Shown piece after piece: positions 31,507-41,900 of a DNA stretch of 64,000 nucleotides. The DNA is from Acidovorax sp. A1169 (GTDB taxonomy: Bacteria; Pseudomonadota; Gammaproteobacteria; Burkholderiales; Burkholderiaceae_C). The notes under the pieces are model-generated. The model was not told the DNA's origin, ran no database searches, and saw nothing but the letters and a program-made list of their open reading frames with translations. Positions within the stretch are counted from its first letter, which is position 1; every line of letters begins with the position of its first letter. Both the position numbers and the translations under genes were made by a program. The DNA lies in contig NZ_JAUZDX010000008.1 of the NCBI RefSeq assembly GCF_030704685.1, forward strand, positions 1-64,000. Reading direction: 5' to 3'.

Positions 31507-32163
31507 ATGCCCAGAATGATCGTTTCGATCGACGGCGTCGTCATCAAGGAAGTTCAGTTGACCAAGGACCGCACCACCCTTGGTCGCAGGCCATACAACG
31601 ATATCGTGATCGACAACCTGGCGGTGAGCGGCGAGCACGCGATCTTCCACATGGTCGGGAATGATGTCGAGATCGAGGACCTGGGCAGCACCAACGGCAC
31701 CTACGTGAATGCCAAGGCCGTCAAGCGCCAGGAGCTGCGCAATGGCGATACGGTGGAAGTTGGCAAGTACAAGATCCGCTTCATGCACGAGGCCGAAGGC
31801 GAGAACTTCGAGAAGACCATGATCTTCAAGCCCGGCATGGTGCCGCCGCTGGGCGCCGTATCGCGCCCGGCCGGTCTGCCGGGTACCCCGCCCCCTGCAC
31901 CGATCACGGCGGTGATCAAGGTCATGTCCGGCGCAGCCGCAGGGCGCGAGGTCTCGCTGCTCAAGGTGGTGACCACCATCGGCAAGCCGGGCGTTGCCGT
32001 GGCCTCCATCACCAAGCGCCACCACGGCTTCGTGCTGGCACATGTGGAAGGCCCGGACATGCCGCTGCTCAACGGCTCGGCCATCGGGCTGTCGCCCGTG
32101 CCACTCAAGCACGGCGACAAGCTGGAGCTGGCCGGCACCGAGATGCAGTTCGAGCAGACCTGA
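31507..32163 (+). CDS. FHA-domain protein
   Basis: The 218-residue protein has an N-terminal FHA domain at about 20-95 with the phosphothreonine-binding GRRPYNDIVID, the SGEHAIF segment and DLGSTNGTYVNA. The second half (about 130-215) has a degenerate FHA-like fold with TKRHHGFVLAHVE and LLNGSAI. FHA proteins read phosphothreonine marks laid by Hanks kinases, here the upstream kinase. A CAGGAG site precedes the ATG. Confidence 0.93.
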   Translation: MPRMIVSIDGVVIKEVQLTKDRTTLGRRPYNDIVIDNLAVSGEHAIFHMVGNDVEIEDLGSTNGTYVNAKAVKRQELRNGDTVEVGKYKIRFMHEAEGENFEKTMIFKPGMVPPLGAVSRPAGLPGTPPPAPITAVIKVMSGAAAGREVSLLKVVTTIGKPGVAVASITKRHHGFVLAHVEGPDMPLLNGSAIGLSPVPLKHGDKLELAGTEMQFEQT

Positions 32164-32239
32164 CGGGCGCGCTGTGCCCCTTGCCTTGCTCGGCACCTTG
32201 TCCGCCAAGCGTCGGGCGCCTCCGAGCTGAGCCATTCTG

Positions 32240-34501
32240 ATGCGCCCCCGGACTGGCTCCTGGTTGGCGCGCCGCTGGCGCCGCATCGCCGTCACGCTGT
32301 TGCCACTGCTGTTCGCCCTGCTTCACGTGGGCGGGGTCCTGCATCTGCAGGTGCTTGAGCGGTTGGAAAACATCATCTACGACACCCGCCTGCGCGCCAC
32401 CATGCCGGGCACGATGGACGAGCGCATCACCATCGTCGACATCGACGAACGGAGCCTGGAACGCATCGGGCAGTGGCCCTGGGGCCGGGACAAGATGGCC
32501 CGAGTCGCACACGAGCTGCTGGAGCGCCAACAGGTTTCCGTGCTCGGCTTTGACGTGATTTTTGCCGAGCCTGACGGCAGTTCCGGGCTGGCCAGCCTGC
32601 AGCGGCTGGCGCAGGGGCCGTTGCAGGGGAATTCCGGGTTTGCCGAACAATTGGCGCAGCTGTCGCCGCAGCTGGACTACGACGCATTGTTTGCGCAGTC
32701 GTTGCAGGGCCGGCCCGTGGTACTGGGCTACTATTTCACGAGCGACCGGGACGGACAGGCCCGGGGCGTCCTGCCCGAACCTGCGCTGCCCCTGGAGCGG
32801 CTGCGCGGCAAGCCCTTGAGAGCCACGTCCTGGCAGGGCCATGGCAGCAATATCGGAGCGCTGGCACGGGCGGCGCCTGCAGCGGGTTTTTTCAATTCCA
32901 TCACCGACCCCGACGGGGTCGTGCGCTCCCTGCCTCTGCTGGCCGAGTTCCAGGGCCGTTATTACGAATCGCTGGCCTTGGCGATGCTGCGTGTGGCGAC
33001 GGGCGTGAGGGACTTGGACCCGGTCTATGCGTCGTCGGAATTCGACCATGACGTGTTGCAGGGCATCCTGCTACGCCAAGGCCAGAGCTTGATCCGGTTG
33101 CCGGTCGATCCCAATCTGGCGACGCTGGTGCCCTATCGCGGCCCTGGTGACGTTACCGGTGGTTCGTTTCGCTATATCTCCGCCGGTGATGTGCTGGAGG
33201 GGCGCTTGCCGCAAGGCAGCCTGAAGGGCCAGTTGGTGCTGGTGGGGTCCACGGCGCCAGGCTTGGTCGATCTGCGTGTGACGCCCGTGGGGCGAACTTA
33301 TCCCGGTGTGGAGACGCATGCCAATCTGCTGTCCGCCTTCCTGGACGGCGCGAATGTGCTCCAGCCAGACTACGCCACCGATTTCGATGTTCTGCAGCTC
33401 GTGGCAACGGGCTTGTTGCTGGCATTCTCATTGCCTTTGCTGACGGCGGGCTGGGCGGTGCTGCTCAGCGCCGGGGTGTTCGCCGGGCTGGTGGGGCTCA
33501 ATCTCTGGCTGTACCAGTCGCATGGTCTGGTGATGCCTCTGGCGACGGCCCTGGTGCTGGTGCTGTCCGCCTTCACGCTGAACATGGTCTACGGGTACTT
33601 TGTGGAGAGCCGTTCCAAGCGGGAGCTCGCTGCCCTGTTCGGCACCTACGTGCCCCCGGAACTGGTGGATGAGATGCTCAAGGAGCCCGAGCGCTACACC
33701 ATGGATGCCGCCAACCAGGAGCTGACGGTGATGTTCTGCGACATGCGCGGTTTCACGGCGCTGTCCGAGCGCATGGAGCCCCTTCAACTGCAGGCCCTGC
33801 TCAACGGCGTGTTCAGCCGCCTGACCCAGATCATCCGTGGCCGCCGCCAGGGCACCATCGACAAGTACATGGGAGATTGTGTGATGGCCTTCTGGGGCGC
33901 ACCCGTGGCCACCCCCGGGCACGCCGAATCGGCCGTGGCTGCGGCGCTGGACATGACCCGGGCCATCGCCCAGCTCAACGAAGAGCACCGCAGCAAGGGC
34001 TTGCCGGAGATCGGCGTGGGCATCGGCCTGAACACCGGCACCATGTGCGTGGGGGACATGGGCTCGGACATCCGGCGCAGCTACACGGTGATCGGCGATG
34101 CCGTCAACCTGGGCTCCCGGCTGGAAGGCCTGTCCAAGACCTACGGCGTGACCATGGTGGTCAGTGATACCACCCGTGCAATGGCCCCGGGATTCATCTG
34201 GCAGGAGCTGGACCGGGTGCGTGTGAAAGGCAAGGCCCAGGCAGTCACCATCTACACGCCCGTGGGCACGGCGGCCGAGCCGCTGGCGCCCGAGCGGGAG
34301 CAGCAACTGGCCCTGTGGCACCAGTTCCTCGCCACCTACCGGGCCCAGGAATGGGATGCATGTGCCCTGCTTTTGCAGAATTTGCAGGCGTTACAACCTG
34401 CGAGCATCCTGTATTCGCTGTACGCTGCCCGCATGGAGGCGCTGCGGGTGTTACCCTTCCAGCCGGACTGGGATGGTGCCACCCAATTCGATACCAAGTA
34501 G
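32240..34501 (+). CDS. CHASE2-domain class III adenylate cyclase
   Basis: The 753-residue protein has an N-terminal membrane segment, a CHASE2 sensor to about 360 (IVDIDERSLERIGQWPWGR), three membrane segments at about 375-460 and a class III cyclase domain at 490-665. Metal ligands are Asp501 in FCDMRGF and Asp546 in KYMGDCVMAFWG. The Lys before MGD and the Thr in YTVIGDAVNLGSRLE are the residues typical of adenine selection, so cAMP is the expected product. The C-terminal ~85 residues look helical. It shares the sensor type with the kinase 2 kb upstream. Confidence 0.93.
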   Translation: MRPRTGSWLARRWRRIAVTLLPLLFALLHVGGVLHLQVLERLENIIYDTRLRATMPGTMDERITIVDIDERSLERIGQWPWGRDKMARVAHELLERQQVSVLGFDVIFAEPDGSSGLASLQRLAQGPLQGNSGFAEQLAQLSPQLDYDALFAQSLQGRPVVLGYYFTSDRDGQARGVLPEPALPLERLRGKPLRATSWQGHGSNIGALARAAPAAGFFNSITDPDGVVRSLPLLAEFQGRYYESLALAMLRVATGVRDLDPVYASSEFDHDVLQGILLRQGQSLIRLPVDPNLATLVPYRGPGDVTGGSFRYISAGDVLEGRLPQGSLKGQLVLVGSTAPGLVDLRVTPVGRTYPGVETHANLLSAFLDGANVLQPDYATDFDVLQLVATGLLLAFSLPLLTAGWAVLLSAGVFAGLVGLNLWLYQSHGLVMPLATALVLVLSAFTLNMVYGYFVESRSKRELAALFGTYVPPELVDEMLKEPERYTMDAANQELTVMFCDMRGFTALSERMEPLQLQALLNGVFSRLTQIIRGRRQGTIDKYMGDCVMAFWGAPVATPGHAESAVAAALDMTRAIAQLNEEHRSKGLPEIGVGIGLNTGTMCVGDMGSDIRRSYTVIGDAVNLGSRLEGLSKTYGVTMVVSDTTRAMAPGFIWQELDRVRVKGKAQAVTIYTPVGTAAEPLAPEREQQLALWHQFLATYRAQEWDACALLLQNLQALQPASILYSLYAARMEALRVLPFQPDWDGATQFDTK

Positions 34502-34566
34502 CCGGCAGACGCAGACGAACAACAGACAGCCAGAAGAGACAGACGGAACAAACAGGACTGCATGAC

Positions 34567-35358
34567 ATGAAGGTTCGCGTACTGGGGTGCTCCGGGGCCA
34601 TCGCCAAAGATTGCCGGACCACCTCCTTCCTGGTCAACGACAACATCCTCATCGATGCAGGAACGGGGGTGGGCGACTTGGCGCTGGACGAAATGCGGCG
34701 CATCGATCATGTGTTCCTCACGCATTCCCACCTGGACCATATCGCGGCGCTGCCATTGATGCTGGATGCGGTGTCGTCGCTGCGCAGCAGCCCGGTGCAG
34801 GTGCACGCGCTGCCCGGCACCATCGCCGCCCTGCAGGCGCATGTGTTCAACAACGTCATCTGGCCGGACTTCAGCAGCATTCCCACGTCCGACCAGCCGT
34901 TTTTGCAGTACCAAACCATAGCCGTGGGCGAGCGCCTGAACGTCGAAGGGGTGGAACTGGAGGTTCTGCCTGCTGTCCACACTGTTCCCGCCGTCGGGTA
35001 CGCGGTGGCTGGTGACACGGGTTGCTGGGTGTTCAGTGGCGACACCGGACGCAATCCTGAGTTCTGGCGGCGGGTCAATGCGCTTCCTGTTGCCGTGCTG
35101 GTCATCGAGACTGCCTTCAGCAACCGCGAAACCGCCCTGGCCCAGCGCAGCCTGCACCTGTCACCCCACACCCTGGCGCAGGAACTGGCGCAATTGAACC
35201 GTGGCAAGCGATGCCCAATCTACATCACCCACACCAAGCCGTCAGAAACTGAGTTGATCATGGAGGAGATCCGCCGCTTTGACCAGAGTGGCGGGTTGCG
35301 AGGCGCCGGTTCCCATGACATTTATTGGCTCAAGGCAGGGGACGAGTTCAAGTTCTGA
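34567..35358 (+). CDS. Class II-type 3',5'-cyclic-nucleotide phosphodiesterase (MBL fold)
   Basis: The 263-residue protein begins MKVRVLGCSGAIAKDCRTTSFLV and has the metal site THSHLDHIAALP near 55-66. Further on it has VFSGDTG with a metal Asp near 155, and YITHTKPSE at 220. This is the arrangement of class II cAMP phosphodiesterases and their bacterial relatives. The gene follows the cyclase after 65 bp, which supports a role in destroying cAMP made by that cyclase. The ATG at 34567 gives the family start; the longer frame overlaps the cyclase. Confidence 0.88.
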   Translation: MKVRVLGCSGAIAKDCRTTSFLVNDNILIDAGTGVGDLALDEMRRIDHVFLTHSHLDHIAALPLMLDAVSSLRSSPVQVHALPGTIAALQAHVFNNVIWPDFSSIPTSDQPFLQYQTIAVGERLNVEGVELEVLPAVHTVPAVGYAVAGDTGCWVFSGDTGRNPEFWRRVNALPVAVLVIETAFSNRETALAQRSLHLSPHTLAQELAQLNRGKRCPIYITHTKPSETELIMEEIRRFDQSGGLRGAGSHDIYWLKAGDEFKF

Positions 35359-35391
35359 CCACTGTGTTGCAAGTGGTGACGTTTCTGCTGT

Positions 35392-35403
35392 GACAAGAAT
35401 GTC
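35392..35403. promoter_or_regulatory. Candidate upstream activator dyad for pilA
   Basis: GACA-AGAA-TGTC is a short inverted repeat about 96 bp upstream of the sigma-54 -24 element. NtrC-family activators such as PilR bind at such distances, and TGTC-type half-sites are reported for PilR. The assignment is inferred from spacing and weak motif similarity. Confidence 0.35.
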
Positions 35404-35444
35404 GCGAAAAAGCCCCCAGTGCTGGTGGGGAAACACTTCGGTGA

Positions 35445-35459
35445 CAAATGACTCATTTG
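35445..35459. promoter_or_regulatory. Perfect 15-bp palindrome upstream of pilA
   Basis: CAAATGA-C-TCATTTG is a perfect dyad 40 bp upstream of the sigma-54 -24 element. It does not resemble a terminator and sits in the correct place for a regulator or architectural protein. The factor is unknown. Confidence 0.5.
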
Positions 35460-35498
35460 GGGGGGGTGATTCAGGTGCGGTACCGTCGGTCCGACAGC

Positions 35499-35515
35499 TT
35501 GGCACGGAATCTGCT
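35499..35515 (+). promoter_or_regulatory. Sigma-54-type promoter of pilA
   Basis: TTGGCACG-GAAT-CTGCT matches the -24/-12 consensus (TGGCACG-N4-TTGCW) with one mismatch and correct spacing between GG and GC. Transcription would begin near 35525, about 60 bp before the pilin start. PilA genes of pseudomonads are sigma-54/PilR-dependent, in line with this. Confidence 0.75.
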
Positions 35516-35577
35516 GATGTTGAGGCAGCCTGGAGAATTTTCTGCAGGTTTCAATTGCAATTGACTTGACTTCCTAG

Positions 35578-36120
<543 letters not shown>

Positions 36121-36149
36121 TTTAAACAGACAACTGCTGTTGACTGTTC

Positions 36150-36180
36150 AAAAAAAGCGAGGCTGTGCCTCGCTTTTTTT
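36150..36180 (+). terminator. Rho-independent terminator of pilA
   Basis: AAAAAAAGCGAGGC-TGT-GCCTCGCTTTTTTT gives a perfect 14-bp stem with flanking A and T tracts 29 bp after the pilin stop. It should work in both directions. Confidence 0.93.
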
Positions 36181-36403
36181 AATGCACCATGGGTTTGCCG
36201 TCCTCAAGCTACCCGTCTAAAATTCGGTATTACTATCATCGGTGCAGCGGTGCATGGTACAAATGAGAATGCGAAACAAATGCAATGAAAACGAGTCGCT
36301 TGGGTTCGATAGGTGTATAAAGCATTTTTAATGTGAAATTGAACACCTCCTATCTGGGATGGAGGTAAGTTCCAATGATGGTAAATGACATAATATTTTG
36401 ACA

Positions 36404-37219
36404 ATGTTGAAGGCTAATTCAAAATCTCTTCTTCGTTTTCGATCGGCACTGCCCTGGGCATGGCGCCATTTGCTCTTCTCGCTGGGCATTGTATTTCTGG
36501 TGGGTATTCTGGTTTTCTTTGTATGGTTTCCATGGCCTCTGATGGAGATTTCGGGCGGGTGGTCACTATTGCTTTTGATTTTTGGCGTGGACGTGGTTTG
36601 TGGTCCCGCTCTCACATTGTTGTTGTTGCATCCAGGAAAATCGCGCAAGGCACTGTTGGTGGATATAGGGCTGATCCTCACCTTGCAGGCCTCGGCGTTG
36701 TCTTATGGGATATACAGTTTGGGCCAAGCGCGTCCCATCGCAGTTGTATACGAGGTAGACCGCTTTCGCGTGGTAAGTGTTGCCGATATTGATACATCCA
36801 GCCCAGAAGCGCTTCCAGAGTGGGTTGGTGCCTGGAACTTCACACCGCCCCGTATCTTGGGCGTGCGATCCGCAAAAAGTGCCGAAGAGAAAATTGAAAG
36901 CTTGAATGCTTCACTTCAAGGCCTGGAGACAGGGCAGCGGCCAAACTGGTGGCAGGATTATGAAATCAGCGTGCCCCAGGTGAAAGCGCGCGCAAAATCA
37001 CTTGAGCAGTTGTTGGCACTGAATTCAGGTTCAGTAGAAAGCATAAGAGAAAATGCCGCGCGTGCTGCTGAAAAGCCACGCGAAAACGAAGTACTTGTCC
37101 CCTCAGAGCTCTTGTGGTTGCCGGTTGTCAGTAAAAGGACCACGGGGTGGGTTGCCTTCATAGATCCGAATACTGCACGTATCAGGGGCTATGTACGTGC
37201 AGATGGTTTTGGTGAATGA
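36404..37219 (+). CDS. TfpX/TfpZ-family type IV pilin accessory protein
   Basis: The 271-residue protein has three or four N-terminal membrane segments (about 22-45, 50-75, 82-105) and a soluble C-terminal part. The FGVDVVCGPALTLLLLHPGKS stretch (written here to 20 residues or fewer: GVDVVCGPALTLLLLHPGK) is typical of the TfpX/TfpZ family. Such proteins assist assembly of particular pilin alleles in Pseudomonas. It stands between two pilin genes. The ATG at 36404 is used; a TTG two codons earlier is possible. GC content is clearly lower than in the flanking core genes. Confidence 0.82.
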   Translation: MLKANSKSLLRFRSALPWAWRHLLFSLGIVFLVGILVFFVWFPWPLMEISGGWSLLLLIFGVDVVCGPALTLLLLHPGKSRKALLVDIGLILTLQASALSYGIYSLGQARPIAVVYEVDRFRVVSVADIDTSSPEALPEWVGAWNFTPPRILGVRSAKSAEEKIESLNASLQGLETGQRPNWWQDYEISVPQVKARAKSLEQLLALNSGSVESIRENAARAAEKPRENEVLVPSELLWLPVVSKRTTGWVAFIDPNTARIRGYVRADGFGE

Positions 37220-37269
37220 AGTTCTGGTTTGCGTAAGCTGATAGAAAAACCTTCGCATAGAAATGACAT

Positions 37270-37284
37270 GGGAATGATTTTTGC
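37270..37284 (+). promoter_or_regulatory. Weak sigma-54-like promoter before the second pilin
   Basis: GGG at 37270-37272 and TTGC at 37281-37284 place GG and GC 10 bp apart, as in a -24/-12 promoter, and the RBS follows about 25 bp downstream. The CAC part of the -24 element is missing, so the call is tentative. Confidence 0.25.
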
Positions 37285-37319
37285 TTGCTTTGACATGTGA
37301 AATGCAATAGGAGTCTAAA

Positions 37320-37853
37320 ATGACGCACCGAAATCGCCCTGCCAAGGGGTTTACCCTTATTGAACTGATGATTGTCGTGGCAATTATCGGGGTTCTGGCC
37401 GCAATTGCTTTGCCCGCCTATCAGGACTATACGATTCGTGCGAAAGTGTCAGAGGGATTGGTTGCTGCTTCGGTTCCCAAAGAACTGCTGAGTGAAGCAT
37501 TCCAGGCCAATGGAATTGTCGGTATGGACGCCGCAGCCGCAGCCTACAATGCCACCCCCAATGTGGTGTTGAAAAGTAAATACATCAAGGGAATAAGCAT
37601 CGGCGCTGCAACTCCTTGGGCGATATCCATTTCCATCTTGGCAGATGGAAAAAATGGAATTCCGGCTGGCCTTGACGGGAACACAATCCTACTTTCCGCA
37701 AATGTCAACAACGCTGCTCCTGCAGGAACATCAGTAGGCCCGATGGACTGGGCATGCACGAGTGATAGTGGAAATGTGTCTTTGACCCGAGGCTTGACGA
37801 ACAGAACTCTGGGCACTTTACCCGCAAAATATGCTCCAGCTGAGTGCCGATAA
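37320..37853 (+). CDS. Type IV pilin (second copy)
   Basis: The 177-residue prepilin has the PilD site [19 protein letters not shown], Glu5 and a C-terminal disulphide loop ending APAECR. It has the same length as the first pilin and shares the [12 protein letters not shown]-like and GTLPAKYAP segments, but differs over much of the head. TAGGAG lies 5-10 bp before the ATG. It may be an alternative pilin subunit or a minor pilin expressed with the accessory gene. Confidence 0.93.
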   Translation: MTHRNRPAKGFTLIELMIVVAIIGVLAAIALPAYQDYTIRAKVSEGLVAASVPKELLSEAFQANGIVGMDAAAAAYNATPNVVLKSKYIKGISIGAATPWAISISILADGKNGIPAGLDGNTILLSANVNNAAPAGTSVGPMDWACTSDSGNVSLTRGLTNRTLGTLPAKYAPAECR

Positions 37854-38402
37854 AATAGCACGTTCACTCGCTCATGGGTTGCGGCCCCGATGAGGTTCTG
37901 GTGCTATTCCCAGAACCTGGCGATGAAGGTCAGAACCCCCTCCAAAAAATTGCATGCGTATTGTCTATCAGACGATCCAAGTATCGAGTGCATCTTGATC
38001 TTGCATCTTTGAGGCATAGCCAGTGCTCTGAAATGAGAGCAGTGGTAGCAGTTTGTTGATTTTATCGCAAATGCCCCGCTAGATAGACTCTGCAAATCGT
38101 GGCAGCGCACAGTGAATGATCTGCTATCTCTTTGCCTTCGGTCGAGCTTGAACGTACTTCATATAGTCGGTCAACTTGGCGAAGCCTGGCGCTGCTTTCG
38201 GTAAGAGCGAATCGGTCGGTTACCCCTTATACGCAATCGGGTGGCGCCAGACCGCTCCCCAAATGTACCCTGCACTCTTTGATCTGATCGGCCCCAGTGC
38301 CTAAGTCAGTTGGTCAAGGCCTGCTTTGATCCTGTGATCCGCTGATAGGTTGTATTGCTTCCTGGCCTACCTATTCGTGGCATTAATGCAATTGCAATTT
38401 CC
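37854..38402. other. Noncoding accessory DNA after the second pilin (left part)
   Basis: No convincing gene lies between the second pilin and the membrane/spermidine-synthase gene (37854-38933). The only structured item in this left part is a hairpin at 37893-37918. A short minus-strand frame near 38130-38210 encodes a peptide ending TDYMKYVQARPKAKR before a stop and is open for only about 30 codons. It may be a decayed gene tail, but no family is recognised. Confidence 0.5.
37893..37918 (+). terminator. Hairpin downstream of the second pilin
   Basis: AGGTTCTGG and CCAGAACCT form a 9-bp stem with an 8-nt loop, 40 bp after the pilin stop. No T-run follows, so it may act in RNA stability or as a weak terminator. 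Confidence 0.45.
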
Positions 38403-38560
38403 CTAGCAGGCTGAAGAAATACTCCATAGAGGGTACAAATTCGACCTCGGCAGGAGTATCTTTTCCTTTGCACTCATCAAAATTATCGCGTGTAAGCCAT
38501 TCTGTGAAGTCGGCATTCTTCGATCACATGCGGCGCGTAGGTATTTCTTCAGCCTGCTAG
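38403..38560. mobile_element. 158-bp MITE-like element with 20-bp perfect terminal inverted repeats
   Basis: CTAGCAGGCTGAAGAAATAC at 38403-38422 is repeated as its exact complement at 38541-38560. The 118 bp between the arms hold no complete gene. Size and structure fit a MITE or an insertion sequence collapsed to its ends. No clear target duplication is visible at the borders. It lies in low-GC noncoding DNA next to the pilin genes. Confidence 0.65.
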
Positions 38561-38933
38561 CGCGGCACGCGTTATCTTGGGTCATTGCGAAGTAGCTTGC
38601 TGACGTATGCGAAAAGCCGTGAGGGCTGGCGCCTGATAATGAAACACGATCGGTACGCACAAGTGTGTCTCAGGCTCCACTCACCGGCTGCCGACCGGCT
38701 AGTGATTCAAACAAGGGATCGAAATTCAGACAGTCTGCCCCGATTTGCCTACCGTCCGTAGCATAGGCCATGGGGGATGCACGAACAGCCAGGCGATAGC
38801 TGAACTTGCTGGACTATTGATATCAGATCGAGATAGCATTTTGTCCGCAAGTGCGTACGTAGATCGCAAACACATCTCTTGCCATCGTATGCCAGGAAGC
38901 CCCACTTCAAGCTGAGGCTTGCCTGCATTTCAC
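38561..38933. other. Noncoding accessory DNA (right part)
   Basis: This 373-bp stretch lies between the inverted-repeat element and the stop of the membrane/spermidine-synthase gene. It has no open frame with plausible codon use and no clear repeat or promoter. Its composition is lower in GC than the core genes. Confidence 0.5.
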
Positions 38934-41900
38934 TTACTTCGTGTGCTCTTTGGCCACTGCTTGCAGCAATTTGCGTTGGAATGAATAGACAGGCTCGGAG
39001 TTGGTAGAGGACCCAAATTTCGCCTCAGCCGCCTGTAAGTCACTCCACTGTTGCTCGTGCGCAAAACCCAGCAGCAACGATGAAAGCGCAAGATCTGCAT
39101 AATCACCATGTATAACCCCATCTTGTGCTGGTCGGTTGAGCCACTCACTGCTTGATTTGATTATAGGTTTCCAATCCTTTTCAGCTATCGTACCTAAAAG
39201 ATTTAGCGCGCGACTAATATCTTCGGGCATGTTTTTACAAGGCAACCAATCTCGGCGTACCCAAATACTCCGCAATATGTCACTTGGCAAAAAAGCATTG
39301 GTCAGGTTGGCGACTTCCCGCATGCGTACGGAAAACTGTCGGCTGGCGGCAGGGCTCCAGGACAGCTTGCAAGCGTGGCTGGCGGCTGCTTTGAGCAGGA
39401 TTGCTGGCGCCAATGCCCGACTGGGAATAATGTCTGGGGCCACACTTGAGCCATCCTGGCCAGCCAGTTCAGCTGCCAGTGCCCGAGCCCGCCACGTCAG
39501 AACATCCGGGGCATTATGCGGCAGCTTGGAAGGAAGAATGTGCGAGGGCAGCGGGGATCTAACTGCCATTGCTTCCAGCAAAGGTGTTTCTTGGGAGGGC
39601 AATGTCCCTATAGTTTCAGCAGTTATAGCCTTGAATCTCGTTCGTGGCGCCTGAAGCCCGAGTACCGGATAGTAATCTGAATTGGCTCCAAGATCTTTGT
39701 ATAGCTGGCCAAAGCCCCGCAGTAAGCGAGCATCTGCAAGCTTGTGAAAATCAAGATGCTCTTGTGTGGTGATTCCTATGCGCGCCAGCTCCGATTGCAG
39801 CGGTCCAGGTGTCGACAGAAGTCGAGCAATTTCGCTTTTCGGCAAAGGCCCCTTAGGACTTGCAATAATCAACATATCATTCGAAGAGGCAAGCCAGGCG
39901 GCATAATCTTCGAAATGCGGAGTCATGGCATTGAATATCGATCCCACCAATTGCTCATCAATTTCATAAAGCTGAATCCACTGAACAAACAGGCCGTTGT
40001 CATTCAGGTGCCGCGGGATAAAATTATAGAATTCTTTGGAGAATAATGATCCTACGCCACTAATCCAGGGATTGGACGGCTCGGATATTATCAAATCATA
40101 CTTCGCAGGGTTCGCTGAGAAAAATGCTTTGGCGTCTTCTATGACAATGTGGGAACGTGGATCCGTGTAAGCCCGCGCCACGCGATCTCCAAAAATTCTA
40201 GCACCCTGAACCATTGCAGGCTCAATCTCTATGGTATCGACCTGTTTGACACGGGCGTCACCCAAAAGGGTGTGCGTGGTCATGCCTGACCCAAAGCCTA
40301 TAACTCCTACGCGTTCGGGATTTTTCAGCATTGTCAACGGCATTGCCGCCAACAGAGTCATGGTTGGTTCATCGGGAGTGGGTTTGTTGCCTTCTCTGAT
40401 TGCGATTGCCGCATCGGGCTTTCCATTGGTTGCGATGCTGGCGTTTCCATCCTTTCCCGCGATCGCCGCGACACTTGAGGTCTTTCCATCCCTGTAAAAG
40501 ATAACTTTTTGCTGTTCGGCGTCGACGATTGCTCTCCCGTGTCTGAACACCCCAGAAGCGAGTTTCAACGGATCGTATGGCACGCGGAAAGCTGCAATAA
40601 GTGCAATTGCCGAGATGCCCGCTGCAAAAGCAAAGCGGGTCATGGCGCGCTTGCTGTCAGCGTTTAATCGCAAAAGGACCAAGCCGATACCGAGGTCAAT
40701 AATGGCGGCTATGCAAAGGGTGAGCTTCAACCCCACGGAGGGGATCAGCAAGTGAATCGCCGCAAACACACCAACGATAGCGCCTAATGTGTTCCAGGCA
40801 TACACGCGGCCGATTGCACGCTCACCTTGGCCTTCGCGCAGCAATGCCACAGTGAAGAGGGGAAGTGTAGTCCCGGCGAAAAAGGCTGCCGGCAACATGA
40901 TAAAAATCGATAATGTCGCCGTGCCCAGGTTGTAGAGCGTATAGCCGCCGTCCGTCTTGGCCAACGCACTGTACAGCCAGCCCACCCATGCAAATGCATT
41001 GGCATACACCGCAAGTGACGCCAGTGCTGCAATCCCCATACAAATCTGCATCCACCCGACCAATCGCAACGGTGAACTGGTGGAATCCGCATGTTTGCGC
41101 ACCCATAGCCCTCCGAGCGCAATGCCTAAAATAAAGGCGGCGAGCATCAGTTCAAACGCATGCATGGTGGAGCCCACAGCCATGCTGAGCATGCGTATCC
41201 ATACGATCTCATAGATAAATGAGGCCGCACCGGAGAGAGCCGTTCCCAAAAGTACCAGCCGCAACGTAGGGTTATGGCGCAATCTGCGCTCGGCCAGTGG
41301 TGTGCCGGCGGCTGGCTCTGGCACTATTGGTTCTGGCTCGCGTGCCAACCACCAAGCCAAGCCAGCGACGGCAAAATTCAATAGGCCCGCGGTGACCATG
41401 GCCCCTGGCAGACCCACCCATGGCAGCAATATAAAAACCGCGGCCAGTGCACCGAATGCGGCGCCGATGCTGTTGGTGAAATACAGCCCACCAAGAAGGT
41501 TTCCATCGGTACCTGGAAACCGCCGTATGAGCCCACCACTCATGAGTGGGAAAGTCATACCCAAAAGAATGGTTTGCGGGAGAATCAGCAAAGTGGCAAC
41601 GACCCATCGCGCAAGATTCACCGCCCAAGGTTCACCGATCGAAGGAATTAACCACTCGTAACTGAAGTTGGCAACCGCGCCAAATATCCAGTGGAACAAC
41701 AATCCCAAAATGCCGATGACCACTTCGATCACCGCATATCCACGTATCAGGTTGCGCCAGCGTTGACCTGCATGCGCGATCCATGCTGAGCCTGCAGCCA
41801 TGCCCCCCATAAAAATTGCCAGTACCAGTGCCTGCGCATATGCCGCATGACCCAGGAAAAGCCCCAAATAGTGAGACCAGATGGACTGATATATTAGTCC

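Noticed and set aside
38403-38560. Reading the 20-bp inverted repeat as a terminator or CRISPR unit
   Set aside because: The 118-bp interior is too long for a terminator loop, and there is only one pair of repeats in opposite orientation.
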